The notes under the pieces: model-generated
Databases searched by the model: none
What the model was told of the DNA's origin: nothing
Seen by the model: only the letters and a program-made list of their open reading frames with translations
Shown: piece after piece, positions 17,678-26,381 of the stretch
Position numbering within the stretch: position 1 is the first letter of the stretch
How the letters are laid out: every line of letters starts with the position of its first letter
Assembly: GCA_963820545.1 (NCBI GenBank)
Contig: CAWGAJ010000002.1
Coordinates: forward strand, 1,364,001-1,428,000
Length of the DNA: 64,000 nt
Direction: 5' to 3'
Source of the DNA: CAWGAJ01 sp963820545
Lineage (GTDB): Bacteria > Planctomycetota > Planctomycetia > Pirellulales > Thermoguttaceae
Made by a program: the position numbers and the translations under genes

Positions 17678-18744
17678 TCAAAACTGATGGAGGAATCTAA
17701 CGTCGTTTTTGAAAAACTCGCGTATATCGGTAATGCCGTGTCGGCGGGCGCAGATGCGCTCGATACCCAATCCAAAGGCGAAGCCGGAAAATTCCTCGGG
17801 ATCGTAGCCTACGGCCATAAGCACGTTAGGATCGACCATTCCCGCCCCGCCCATCTCGATCCAGCCGCCCTGCCAACTCATGTCCACCTCAACGCTCGGC
17901 TCGGTAAAGGGAAAGAACGAAGGGCGGAAACGAATGTGTACGTCATTGGCGAATGCGCTGCGCGCGAAAAGGCGTAAAACACTCTTCAAGTCGGCCATTG
18001 TCACCTGCCGGTCGACCATTAAACCTTCGATCTGATGAAACATGGGATAATGCGTGGCGTCGGCCGTGTCGGGCCGATATACGCGTCCCAGCGAAATGAT
18101 CCGCACCGGCGGCCGGGTCTTTTCCATCACCCTGATCTGCACATTGCTGGTCTGGCTGCGCAATAAAAAGCCCTCCGGCTCTAAATCCGCCGCTTGTTGG
18201 GGCGACAGTTCAACTGTCGTCCCAACGATTGTTTTTTCAGCCACGGCCAAATAAAAATTGTCCAGCGGATCGCGGCCGGATGCTCCAGGGGGATGTTCAA
18301 GGCCTCGAAATTGTGCCAGTGATCCTCGACCTCCGGGCCGTCGGCCACGGTAAATCCCAGCCGGCCCATAATGTCTTTTATTTCCTCAATAGTCTCTGTG
18401 ATCGGGTGCAAATGCCCCAGTCGCAAAAGCTTGCCCGGTACCGTGGGATCAAATTGCCGCGCCTCGGCCTTGGCGCCGCCCTTTTGGGCCAGTCGCTGAG
18501 TTGTCTCGGCCAACGCAGCCTCGATCTGCTGTTTGACTTTGTTGAACCGCTTGCCGGCTGCGGGCTTGTCGGCCTTATCAACCTGCCCCAGGGCTTTTTG
18601 CGTGTCTTTCAATCGACCGCTGCGCGCGCCGACAAATTCAATGCGCGCCGCCTCTAAAGCAGCGGCATCTTGGGCCGCGGCAAAGGCCTTCGTTGCCCGA
18701 CGGGCAAGCTCGTCTAATTCAGCCAGAAAGTCCGCTAAGGCCAT
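17678..18744 (-). CDS. pheS: phenylalanine-tRNA ligase alpha subunit, one frameshift and a palindrome-derived insert
   Basis: Repaired length about 355 residues. The N-terminal coiled-coil arm that grips tRNA-Phe comes first, then class II core motifs: HPITETIEEIKDIMGRLGF, RVYRPDTADATHYPMFHQIEG (motif 2) and GFAFGLGIERI (motif 3). The frame breaks near 18273, where CATCCGGCCGCGAT should read with one more C to give HPARDPLDNFYLA. Right after this the protein has an extra stretch around IVGTTVELSPQQAADL, encoded by a 31-base palindrome, where bacterial PheS normally runs straight into LLRTHTS. ATG 18744 begins the usual N-terminus (MALADFLAELDEL). Confidence 0.9.
18196..18226. repeat. 31-bp palindrome inside pheS
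   Basis: Arms gttggggcgacagtt / aactgtcgtcccaac with one mismatch and one unpaired centre base. It is in frame within pheS and encodes VGTTVELSPQ. It resembles the intergenic GTAGGACG palindromes elsewhere in the window in size and T/A centre. Confidence 0.8.
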
Positions 18745-18765
18745 GATATATTGATATACGTAAAG

Positions 18766-18833
18766 TTTAGCCCGGTCGCTTGCGACCGGTGCTAAAAAGC
18801 CAGAGTCCCCGGACACAAGTGTCCGGGCTAAAC
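18766..18833. repeat. two facing hairpins with gctaaa ends between rplT and pheS
   Basis: First hairpin tttagcccggtcgc/gcgaccggtgctaaa, second gtccccggacac/gtgtccgggctaaac. The same gctaaac end follows the hairpin at 17641-17661. They could act as mRNA end structures between rplT and pheS, but their repetition points to a dispersed element. Confidence 0.65.
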
Positions 18834-18893
18834 AATACAAGTTGCGTCGTTTGCACGAGAACACACGATCAAGATGCCCGTTCCACGCGCAGC

Positions 18894-19256
18894 CTAATCT
18901 TTTTTATCCAGGGCGTTTTTGGCCAACGCGATAACCTGCTCGAATCCCTCGGGATCGGCCACGGCCATGTCGGCCAGGATTTTCCGATCGAGTTCGATGT
19001 CGGCTTTTTTCAATCCGGCAATGAAATCGCTGTAGCGCAATCCGTGTTGGCGCACCGCGGCATTGATGCGAATGATCCAGAGCTTGCGGAATTCGCGTTT
19101 CCGATTGCGCCGGTCGCGAAAGGCATAAACGCCGGAGCGAACCAGCGTTTCCTTGGCGGTGCGTATCAGCCGGCGTCGACCGCCGACAAAACCTTTTACC
19201 TTGCGAAAGAGTCGTTTTTTTGCCCGGGTTCGGGCAGCGCCCTTGGTGGTTCTCAT
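18894..19256 (-). CDS. rplT: 50S ribosomal protein L20
   Basis: 120 residues from ATG 19256. MRTTKGAARTRAKKRLFRKVKGFVGGRRR is the basic N-terminal extension that threads into 23S rRNA, and the C-terminal globular part has LWIIRINAAVRQHGLRYSDFIAGLKKA. The start at 19256 is preferred over 19271, which adds five residues before the conserved N-terminus. Downstream of rpmI by 102 bases, in the conserved infC-rpmI-rplT order. L20 often represses this operon; no site is evident here. Confidence 0.96.
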   Translation of the reverse strand: MRTTKGAARTRAKKRLFRKVKGFVGGRRRLIRTAKETLVRSGVYAFRDRRNRKREFRKLWIIRINAAVRQHGLRYSDFIAGLKKADIELDRKILADMAVADPEGFEQVIALAKNALDKKD

Positions 19257-19358
19257 GATCGACTTCCCCAATGTTTGCGAGAGCCAGGCCCTTCCTTTAC
19301 GCAGGAAGCGTTATCCTGCCCGTCCCGCTTGATAAATATTCTTGAATTGCGCCACCCT

Positions 19359-19562
19359 TTAATAGCTGTGCCCGCACAGGGCCGAGCGGATCCGATCGGC
19401 TTCGACCTTGCTTCCCACAGTCGTGCCGCGCAAATTCCGCTTGCGTTTTTGGCTCATGCGCGTGGCCAGGTGGCTGGTCCCGGCCGAGCGATGCTTTACC
19501 TTCCCCTTGGCAGTCAAACGGAAACGCTTTTTAGTTCCCTTATGGGTCTTCATTTTCGGCAT
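19359..19562 (-). CDS. rpmI: 50S ribosomal protein L35
   Basis: 67 residues, full length. MPKMKTHKGTKKRFRLTAKGKVKHR is the family signature, followed by the Lys/Arg-rich middle KRKRNLRG and a short acidic end. It lies between infC and rplT on the same strand. The 216 bases upstream to infC contain a hairpin of the dispersed ccgcgacc/ggtcgcgg type at 19693-19711. Confidence 0.96.
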   Translation of the reverse strand: MPKMKTHKGTKKRFRLTAKGKVKHRSAGTSHLATRMSQKRKRNLRGTTVGSKVEADRIRSALCGHSY

Positions 19563-19692
19563 GTTTCATATCCCTCTTTTGAGGCAATTTCATGGATAAT
19601 AAACTCCATATTATAAACAATTGCCAGATCTCGAAAAGGGGGATCGGCGAAAAGGGGACAGGGTTTAGGGAAAGGTACATAGGATATAGACA

Positions 19693-19711
19693 TAAAGCCG
19701 CGACCGGTGGT
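19693..19711. repeat. palindrome ccgcgacc-ggt-ggtcgcgg
   Basis: Perfect 8-base arms with a 3-base centre, between infC and rpmI. Same family as 6345-6361. Confidence 0.6.
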
Positions 19712-19778
19712 CGCGGTCTTGGCTGCAATCAAAGGCCACGATACATGCCCATAAAATGATCCGCAGTCTGCCGTCCGG

Positions 19779-20306
19779 CTATTTCGGCATCAGCGTACAG
19801 ATCATGCGGCGGCCATGGTGTTCAGGAGGCGATTCGATTTTGGAGATATCTTCCAACTGTTCCAGGATATCGTCGATGATCTTGCGGCCTTCTTCGATGT
19901 GGGCCAATTCGCGGCCGCGGAAGACCACGCTCACGATCACTTTGTCTTTGTGCGTCAGAAACTCGCGGGCCTTGTTGATCTTCACCGTCAGATCGTGATC
20001 GCCGGTCTTGGGGCGCACGCGGATTTCCTTGATTTTCACATGATGGCTATGGCTGCGGTGTTGACGCTTCTTCTGCTGATACTTGAACTTGCCAAAATCC
20101 ATGATCCGGCAGACGGGCGGACGCTCGGTTGGCGCCACCTCTACTAGATCGAGATTGATCGCCCGAGCCTGCTCCAAGGCCTGTTCAGTGGGCATGATTC
20201 CCAATTGGGCTCCATCCACGCCAATGACGCGAACCGGACTAACGCGGATTTGTTCGTTTATGCGCTGTTTGATCTCTTCCGTAGTATTCCATTTTCCCAT
20301 AAGCAT
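19779..20306 (-). CDS. infC: translation initiation factor IF-3
   Basis: 175 residues. The N-terminal domain has RINEQIRVSPVRVIG and ALEQARAINLDLVEVAPTERPPVCRIMDFGKFKYQ; the C-terminal domain has KEIRVRPKTGDHDLTVKINKAREFL and ends RRMICTLMPK. Both domains are intact. It uses ATG, not the rare AUU start typical of autoregulated infC in enterobacteria; GAGG lies upstream of ATG 20306, which is better spaced than the second ATG at 20300. It follows thrS at 85 bases, and the gap is filled by short-period repeats. Confidence 0.95.
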   Translation of the reverse strand: MLMGKWNTTEEIKQRINEQIRVSPVRVIGVDGAQLGIMPTEQALEQARAINLDLVEVAPTERPPVCRIMDFGKFKYQQKKRQHRSHSHHVKIKEIRVRPKTGDHDLTVKINKAREFLTHKDKVIVSVVFRGRELAHIEEGRKIIDDILEQLEDISKIESPPEHHGRRMICTLMPK

Positions 20307-20317
20307 CGTACCTCAGG

Positions 20318-20405
20318 AGTTATCAGTTTAAAGTTTAAAGTTTACAGTTCACAGTTTTCAGTTTTTGTATCCGGCATTCATTATTCTGAATTCATCCTTC
20401 ATCCC
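20318..20405. repeat. short-period repeats between thrS and infC, reaching into the thrS stop
   Basis: Two blocks: agtttaaagtttaaagttta then cagttcacagttttcagttt, followed by attcattattctgaattcatccttcatccc. The last block contains the thrS stop codon. The 15-mer gggatgaaggatgaa (minus strand) is shared with the end of the gene at 43236. Confidence 0.7.
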
Positions 20406-22380
20406 TTTCTTTACCACTATCTCCTACTTTATGTCGGATGGTTTTTTCGCGGATTTCGGCCTGAAGTTTGGCCACGGCCTGATCCAAAAGCATGGAGCCG
20501 AGGTCGCCTGCGAGGCGATCGCGCAGGGCCACTTTGCCTTCTTCGGCCTCTCGGGCGCCGATGATAAACATATAAGGAATCAGTTCCAATTGGGCATCGC
20601 GGATTTTGGCCCCGATTTTTTCCGCCCGATAGTCGCCCGTCACGCGCAGGCCCGCCGCGGACAACTGCTGCTGAACCTGGCGTCCGTACTCTTCCGCCTT
20701 TTGGCTTACGACCATTACCCGGGCCTGCTCGGGAGCAAGCCACAATGGGAACGCGCCGGCGTAATGTTCGATCAGCATGCCCACGAACCGTTCAAACGAA
20801 CCGAACGGCGCCCGATGGATCATCACCGGCCGATGAGGAGCGTTGTCCGGACCGATGTATTCCAGGGCAAACCGTTGGGTGCTGGGCAGATTGTAATCCA
20901 GTTGCACCGTGCCCAGTTGCCACTCGCGGCCAATGCAATCGCTCACCAGGAAGTCGGCCTTGGGACCGTAAAAGGCCGCTTCGCCCCGCTCGACCCGTAC
21001 CTGGGGCAATTCCATTTCCCCGCAGACCCGCTCCAAGGCCTCCTCGGCCCGCTGCCAGGTTTCCTGAGTGCCCACGTATTTATCGCTCGCCGGATCGCGG
21101 AATCCCAGACGCACCCGATAATCGTCCAGTCCCAGCGTCTTCAGGACCAGTTGCGTCATCTCCACGCAGGCGCGGAATTCATCGGCCAATTGCTCCTCAG
21201 TGCAGAAGATATGGGCGTCGTCCTGTGTGAAACCGCGCACCCGGGTCATGCCGTTCAGTTCGCCCGACTGCTCAAAGCGGTGGACCGTGCCAAACTCCGC
21301 CAATCGCAGCGGCAGTTCGCGGTAACTGCGCGGCTTGGACTTGTAGATTGTAATATGATGAGGGCAGTTCATCGGCCGCAGCAGAAAACGCTCTCCGTCG
21401 GCCATCTCGATGGGCGGGAACTGCACGTCTTTATAATAAGGATAATGGCCCGAGGTCTCGTACAAATGAACGTTGCCGATCAGCGGCGTATAGACCGGCT
21501 GATACCCGCGTTTGATCAACTCGCCATAGATAAAATTCTCCAATTCCCGACGGATAATCGCCCCCTTGGGCAGCCAGAACACCAAGCCGGAACCCACGGC
21601 CGGCTCGATGAGGAAAAGCTCCAACTGCCGACCCAAAACGCGATGGTCCCGGCGCTTGGCCTCTTCGAGCTTGCGCAGATAACCGTCCAACTCCGGCTTG
21701 CTGAACCAGGCCGTGCCGTAAAGCCGCTGCAATTGCTGGCGCGAGGCGTCGCCTTTCCAATACGCCCCGGCCACGGAAAGCAGTTTGAAAGCTCCAATTA
21801 CTCCGGCATTGGGGACATGCGGCCCGCGGCAAAGATCAATAAATTCCCCTTGCCGGTAAAACGAAACCGCGGCTTCGTCTTTCAGACCGCCCTCCAGGTG
21901 CTCCACTTTGAGCGCCTGTCCCAAGTCCTGGCAAAACTGGATCGCTTCCCCGCGGTCCATCTCCACGCGCTCAAAGGCCTCGTCTTCCTTGACGATCCGG
22001 GCCATCTCGGCCTCGATCTGCGGAAAATCTTCCTCCGAAAGTGAGTGCTCCAGTTGAAAATCGTAGTAGAAGCCGTTTTCAATGGTCGGGCCAAAGGCCA
22101 ATTGCACGCTGGGAAACAAACGCATTACCGCCCGAGCCATCACGTGCGCGCACGAATGGCGCATAATGTCCAGAGCCTCAGGATCTTTCTTGGTAATCAG
22201 CCGAAGAGAGATTTGACCTTCCTCGGGCAGCGGCTGATCGGCCCCCACTAAGCGGCCATCTACTTGGGCGGCCAAAGTGGCTTTGGCCAACCGGGGACCA
22301 ATGTCGGCGGCGATATCCAACGCACGAACGCGACGCGAATACTCCAAAACACTTCCGTCGGGCAGATTTACTTTCAGCAT
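20392..22380 (-). CDS. thrS: threonine-tRNA ligase
   Basis: 662 residues. An N-terminal TGS domain (MLKVNLPDGSVLEY) is followed by the editing domain with the HSCAHVMARAV zinc/deacylase motif, a class II catalytic core with RPMNCPHHITIYKSKPRSYRELPLRLAEFGTVHRFE (zinc Cys and motif 2) and HRAPFGSFERF (motif 3), and a C-terminal anticodon-binding domain. The final dozen residues (RHKVGDSGKERDEG) are unlike the family end and run into a dispersed repeat that supplies the stop. First gene of the thrS-infC-rpmI-rplT-pheST block. No T-box leader is seen upstream. Confidence 0.96.
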   Translation of the reverse strand: MLKVNLPDGSVLEYSRRVRALDIAADIGPRLAKATLAAQVDGRLVGADQPLPEEGQISLRLITKKDPEALDIMRHSCAHVMARAVMRLFPSVQLAFGPTIENGFYYDFQLEHSLSEEDFPQIEAEMARIVKEDEAFERVEMDRGEAIQFCQDLGQALKVEHLEGGLKDEAAVSFYRQGEFIDLCRGPHVPNAGVIGAFKLLSVAGAYWKGDASRQQLQRLYGTAWFSKPELDGYLRKLEEAKRRDHRVLGRQLELFLIEPAVGSGLVFWLPKGAIIRRELENFIYGELIKRGYQPVYTPLIGNVHLYETSGHYPYYKDVQFPPIEMADGERFLLRPMNCPHHITIYKSKPRSYRELPLRLAEFGTVHRFEQSGELNGMTRVRGFTQDDAHIFCTEEQLADEFRACVEMTQLVLKTLGLDDYRVRLGFRDPASDKYVGTQETWQRAEEALERVCGEMELPQVRVERGEAAFYGPKADFLVSDCIGREWQLGTVQLDYNLPSTQRFALEYIGPDNAPHRPVMIHRAPFGSFERFVGMLIEHYAGAFPLWLAPEQARVMVVSQKAEEYGRQVQQQLSAAGLRVTGDYRAEKIGAKIRDAQLELIPYMFIIGAREAEEGKVALRDRLAGDLGSMLLDQAVAKLQAEIREKTIRHKVGDSGKERDEG

Positions 22381-22669
22381 ATTCTCCTGCGTGATCGGAC
22401 TGGATAATTTCCCATGGAGTGGGGCATCGTTACAAAGGACGCCGCAACACTACCTGGTGAAAGCCCACTGACCATCAAGTATAGAACTGAACAAAATTGT
22501 TTCAAGATCGAAACAAAATCACGATTAAAGATTTTATGTATTTTCTTTACTCGATGCCACCAGCTTGAGGGGGAGTGTGACAACTGCCGCTGCTATCCGG
22601 CCGCCTCTAGCCGACCAATATGGAGAGCGGCCGGCGTGAGCCGGCTGAGTCGGCGATGGCAGGTTTCGG

Positions 22670-22776
22670 GCTGGGTGGCACGCCCTGAGGAACGGGCTGG
22701 GTGGCACGCCCTGAGCAGCGAAGGGCGTGGCTGCAACCGCACAGATTGAATGACCGGCGTTTACCACCACCCAACC
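22670..22776. repeat. composite dispersed repeat of about 100 bp, copy 1
   Basis: Tandem ggctgggtggcacgccctga units, then gaagggcgtggctgc, then a block ending gcgtttaccaccaccc. The same blocks appear in opposite orientation at 48483-48573. A fragment of the last block lies at 37612-37627. The rest of 22381-22875 shows no gene. Confidence 0.65.
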
Positions 22777-22875
22777 GCCCGAATAAAACCCAAATAAACC
22801 ACTAGGTTGACTGAACACAAAGAGGATGGCACAATTGAAAGTTTGATGTCCAGAAGCGAAAGCCGAAGGTTAAAC

Positions 22876-22949
22876 GGGCGCTTAGCTCAGTTGGTTAGAG
22901 CACCAGCTCGACAAGCTGGGGGTCACAGGTTCGAGCCCCGTAGCGCCCA
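22876..22949 (+). tRNA. tRNA-Val (anticodon GAC)
   Basis: 74 bases fold to a full cloverleaf: acceptor gggcgct/agcgccc, D stem gctc/gagc, anticodon stem ccagc/gctgg with loop tcgacaa, T loop ttcgagc, discriminator A. The anticodon reads GAC. Two deviations: base 33 is C instead of the near-universal U, and the T stem has one A-C mismatch. CCA is not encoded. Confidence 0.88.
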
Positions 22950-23127
22950 CTCGCTGTAAGTTATGCCGGAAGAGAAAAAGGAGAGAAAAAGGGGACATCA
23001 CTGATTTCCGGGGAGAGAAAGAGCGGACGGACAATTCCGAGTGAAGATTGATGGTCACGTTTGCCAGATGATATGACCGTTTCTGGCGGGTGATTGGAAC
23101 ACCTTTATTTTCCCCCCTTTATTTCTC

Positions 23128-23166
23128 AAAAAACAAACGGGCGCACCTTAGTCAGGCACGCCCGTT
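23128..23166 (-). terminator. Rho-independent terminator of the PEP-CTERM gene
   Basis: On the minus strand aacgggcg / cgcccgtt with a 15-base loop, followed by TGTTTTTTG, 27 bases after the stop of the gene at 23193. Confidence 0.75.
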
Positions 23167-23192
23167 ATGGGCATTCATTTATAATCTATATT

Positions 23193-24785
23193 TTAACGCC
23201 GCCGACGTAAAAGTAACATCAGTGCGCCTGTGGCAAGTAAGAGAATTATCGTTGGCTCAGGAATGACGGTGATGGTTCCGTTTGTATACAAATCATCGAG
23301 TCCCCAAATAAGTCCCCCGGAGAGTGTCGGCAGATTGAGGGTCGTAAACGTTCCCGATAAGTTGTCAAAGTTCATGATGTCGAAGGTTTCGCCGCCAGAG
23401 GTCACATAACCGCTGATCAGCGACACGGTGAACGTGCTTCCGCTTTGCAAGGTAAGGCTGCCGGTGGAATTCAGCACGTCGAACGAACCTGGGCTGTCGC
23501 CTGCCAATTCAATGTCCAGCATCGAGCCGGCGTCGAAGGTCATATTGCCGACGGTCAGCATGCCAGGGCTTTCGCCCGGTACTACCCAACCCTGCACCAG
23601 CACCGTTCCCAGAACCGTACCATTGCCTCTGAGAGTCTTTCCACTGTCTAACGTATAGCTGCTATAGGCAGAAACGTCGAAAACGCCCGTATTAACATCT
23701 ATAAGAGGACTATTGGCAATGCTACCAGTGGCAGCGAGTTTCAACGTGCCGCCCATGATTGTGGTGCTGCCGGCGTAAACATTGGCCCCCGAAAGGGTCC
23801 ACGTTCCTAAGCCGGCCTTGATTAAATAAAAGGTGCCGATACCGGTGCCATTTATGCCGATAGGTCCAGTGACTTCTCCATCCCTGGCGCCTTGCAGATA
23901 AAGATATCTGGAGTTCATGTTACCACTATTGTTGGTAATACCGGAGTTAATCGTCAGTTTTCCGCTGTCAGATTGGATCAAAAAATCATACCCGCCTGAC
24001 ATTATCTGAAATCCTGAATTGATGGTATTATTACCGGCCACATTAACTAATTCTGGAGTGAGGTTTGACCCGTGAGGGGTGCCGCGTCCGTGCAAAATAA
24101 TTGTATTGCTTATTGTTAAGTCTCCGCCGCTGCCGTCGAGGTCTAGATGAGTGGTGCAGAATTGACCGTTAACTTCCACGGTGGCCGTGCCGAGTGCTCC
24201 CGAATTCGTTATCCGAAACGCTCCGCTGCCCTGATTGTAGCCTCCCACATTTACGGTTCCCGAAAGGTTATTATTTGCTGTCAGTATCAGGTTGCCGTTG
24301 CCCATGCTTTGGCTTTGGCCACCAAGCCAAGCGGGACCAGTGGTATTGTTAAAAAATAAATTCGTCCCGGAGAGGACGGAATTGACGATCGCGGTGTCGG
24401 TAGAATTTGTTACTCCAATGATGTTGGGCACCGTGCCGCTCAGCGTAATTGTACCGACCGAGAACGAATAAAGATTTTCTGCCTCGCCGGTTGCACCGAT
24501 AAAGATGTTTTGTACTGAGATTCCACCCGCATCGACGGTAATATCACCGGTGATGCCTCCTCGAAAAATAGCACTATCATTGTTGGTGTTGTTCCAAACG
24601 GTATCGAGTGGCCCCACGGGAGTTGTTGACCACATAGTTGTTGTGGTATCCCAAGTGCCGGAACCTCCGGTCGTGGGATTCCAATAATACGTACTCTGCG
24701 CAAATGCGGTCGATGAAATCCAGAGAACGACGCCCAGCAATCCGATGGCATGCCTGATGTATGTGTGATGCAATTTCTTCGTCAT
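23193..24785 (-). CDS. PEP-CTERM protein with autotransporter-type beta repeats
   Basis: 530 residues. A signal peptide ends at about residue 29 (SSTAFAQ). The body is Gly, Thr, Ser and Asn rich, with the opening YYWNPTTGGSGTWDTTT and beta-strand repeats such as YAGSTTIMGGTLKLAATGSIANSPLIDVNTGVFDV, the autotransporter-associated beta-helix repeat. The C-terminus VIPEPTIILLLATGALMLLLRRRR is a PEP-CTERM sorting signal (PEP, hydrophobic helix, Arg cluster) for exosortase processing. It is thus exported and probably surface-linked; no exosortase gene is in this window. No beta-barrel follows, so it is not a true autotransporter. Confidence 0.85.
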   Translation of the reverse strand: MTKKLHHTYIRHAIGLLGVVLWISSTAFAQSTYYWNPTTGGSGTWDTTTTMWSTTPVGPLDTVWNNTNNDSAIFRGGITGDITVDAGGISVQNIFIGATGEAENLYSFSVGTITLSGTVPNIIGVTNSTDTAIVNSVLSGTNLFFNNTTGPAWLGGQSQSMGNGNLILTANNNLSGTVNVGGYNQGSGAFRITNSGALGTATVEVNGQFCTTHLDLDGSGGDLTISNTIILHGRGTPHGSNLTPELVNVAGNNTINSGFQIMSGGYDFLIQSDSGKLTINSGITNNSGNMNSRYLYLQGARDGEVTGPIGINGTGIGTFYLIKAGLGTWTLSGANVYAGSTTIMGGTLKLAATGSIANSPLIDVNTGVFDVSAYSSYTLDSGKTLRGNGTVLGTVLVQGWVVPGESPGMLTVGNMTFDAGSMLDIELAGDSPGSFDVLNSTGSLTLQSGSTFTVSLISGYVTSGGETFDIMNFDNLSGTFTTLNLPTLSGGLIWGLDDLYTNGTITVIPEPTIILLLATGALMLLLRRRR

Positions 24786-25263
24786 GTCATTTAAACCTTC
24801 TTTGAAAAAATATCAAACTAGATCGTTCAAAAACTTTTGCTCTCTTTCCGCGGTGAAAAGGGACCAAGGCATAGCCAGCCTGGAATCCCGCACGTATATG
24901 GATAACGATCTTGAGAAACCAAAGGCCCCACGAGTCCCGGCTGTAGTAGATATCCGGCAGCGCTCGGCATTCAAAACTTGCGGATGCCTTGATTCAGAAG
25001 ATCGATAATATGAGGCGCTGCCTTATTAATGAGATCCCACAAGAGTTGGACTAATACCCGCACATCGTTTGAAATGGTCCCTAGTTAGGACATCTAGTGT
25101 AATATATTTTTTAAATATTACAACTATCCAAAGACAAGTTTTTTGGGGGGGTAAAGGGTGGAGAAGGAAAAGAAAAAGGTGTACAGCGGGTGGCACTGCC
25201 GGCCAGCCCAGCAGTGTGGTGAGGGATTGAATTTCAGACCCGGTGACTAATGAGACAACAGGC
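24786..25263. other. gene-free stretch
   Basis: No convincing frame on either strand. A small element gtggcactgccggcc...cagcagtgtgg (25190-25219) resembles the GTGGCAC repeats seen at 22670. Presumably holds the promoter of the PEP-CTERM gene, but I cannot pick it out. Confidence 0.4.
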
Positions 25264-25836
25264 TTACGCATCCGGTTCGCTGGGCAAATTGCGCGGATAA
25301 GGCGGCGGCGCGGAAAGAGGAAGCGGCTGACCGTAGGTTTCGGCCCAATCTTCGCGCTCTTCTTCGCTGGCGTAATAGCGGAGCCACACTTCCGGATCGC
25401 CGTTTGGTCCGGTGCAGTCCCAATGGAGATAATTATTGGGCCATTCGATCTTCTTTTCCCGGGCGGGCAAAATGTCGCGATAGATCAGGCAGTACAGCTC
25501 GCGGTCGCTCAGATGCTCGGTAAAATCCAACACGATTCGCTTTTGGAAAAGTTTGCGGATCACGTCCCAGAGAATTTTTTGCAAATCCTGATCGCTGAGC
25601 GACTCGGGACGCGGCGGGCGCAACTCGGGCTCGAACCAGCGATAAATCGGCAGCACCGGCGCCTGTTCCCAGGCCAACATGCAGGCTAAAAATTCATTCT
25701 CGGCGGCCAGCGTGGCGTGTTGAATATTGACCCGGCTGATCGACTCATCGAAGTATCGCTCTAGTTCATCGCGCAGCTCGGCATTGCGGAGCAGTTGATC
25801 AACTTCATCAGGTTGAGGGCGACGTGATTCGTACAT
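25264..25836 (-). CDS. conserved hypothetical protein, planctomycete type
   Basis: 190 residues, acidic, soluble and without a signal peptide. Distinctive stretches include LACMLAWEQAPVLPIYRWFEPELRPPRP, LWDVIRKLFQKRIVLDFTEHLSDRELYCLIYRDILPAREKKIEWP and LHWDCTGPNGDPEVWLRYYASEEERE. The strong composition and clean frame argue for a real gene. I recall similar orphan proteins from planctomycetes but can give no function. Confidence 0.75.
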   Translation of the reverse strand: MYESRRPQPDEVDQLLRNAELRDELERYFDESISRVNIQHATLAAENEFLACMLAWEQAPVLPIYRWFEPELRPPRPESLSDQDLQKILWDVIRKLFQKRIVLDFTEHLSDRELYCLIYRDILPAREKKIEWPNNYLHWDCTGPNGDPEVWLRYYASEEEREDWAETYGQPLPLSAPPPYPRNLPSEPDA

Positions 25837-25923
25837 GGAACCCTAATTCTCGTCAAGATGGCGGAAAACATACAAGTGTCGTTCACCAAAGAAAAACCTC
25901 CCGGCGCGAACATCTTCCACGCC

Positions 25924-26112
25924 TTAAGCTTTGAGTTTAATCGGAATCCGCCGAATTTCCAAGAGTCTGCCGCTGTTAGTCGCCGTTTTCTTGAATATTT
26001 TTTTCTCTACCGGCATTAGGTGCGCAATTTCCCGGGCAAATATGCCGTTAAAATCAATATTTTCGGCAAAGTCTCCGGGGGTTAACATGACGCCTTGTAC
26101 TAAGGGCTTATC
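25924..26112 (-). pseudogene. remnant of a MOSC-domain protein (C-terminal part)
   Basis: An open frame with no proper start reads LVQGVMLTPGDFAENIDFNG..., which matches the PGDFAENI core that MOSC-domain proteins use next to their catalytic Cys, and ends normally at 25924. It is cut upstream by an in-frame stop at 26113-26115, directly beside a dispersed repeat (26126-26190). The N-terminal half of the domain is missing. MOSC proteins transfer sulfur to molybdenum cofactor or related carriers; no such partner genes are nearby. Confidence 0.5.
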
Positions 26113-26125
26113 CTAAAAGCTCTGC

Positions 26126-26190
26126 CGTCATCCTGAACGCAGCGAAGGATCTCCATATTGTATAACAGATTCTTCGCTTCGCTCAGAACA
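26126..26190. repeat. dispersed palindromic repeat (tcctgaacgcagcgaaggatct type)
   Basis: Left arm tcatcctgaacgcagcgaaggatct and right arm agattcttcgcttcgctcagaaca are inverted relatives about 16 bases apart. Repeats of this wording are common in environmental bacterial genomes. It abuts the broken MOSC frame. Confidence 0.65.
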
Positions 26191-26381
26191 TACATGTATG
26201 AGGATAGGCTCTAAGAAGAATCGGCGAAGACTGGCAACGTTGTGCTCATTCACCTGGAGCCCCACTGCCCGTCTAACTCTCCAATCGTCCTTTAAAAGAA
26301 GCGGAAAACGGTTTCGTCAGAAGTCCAGAACATTTCTCAGTCCCACGCCAGGTCTTCCACACCCTTCGACGGCGCTGGGTA

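Noticed and set aside
20365..22044. 559-residue open frame on the plus strand opposite thrS
   Set aside because: It is the exact antisense of thrS, has no ribosome site, and its composition is that of a reversed GC-rich gene.
22381..22875. 111-residue plus frame at 22414-22749
   Set aside because: Its second half is read from the composite dispersed repeat and the first half has no gene-like character.
25858..26019. 53-residue plus frame
   Set aside because: Antisense to the MOSC remnant, whose sequence matches a known family motif.
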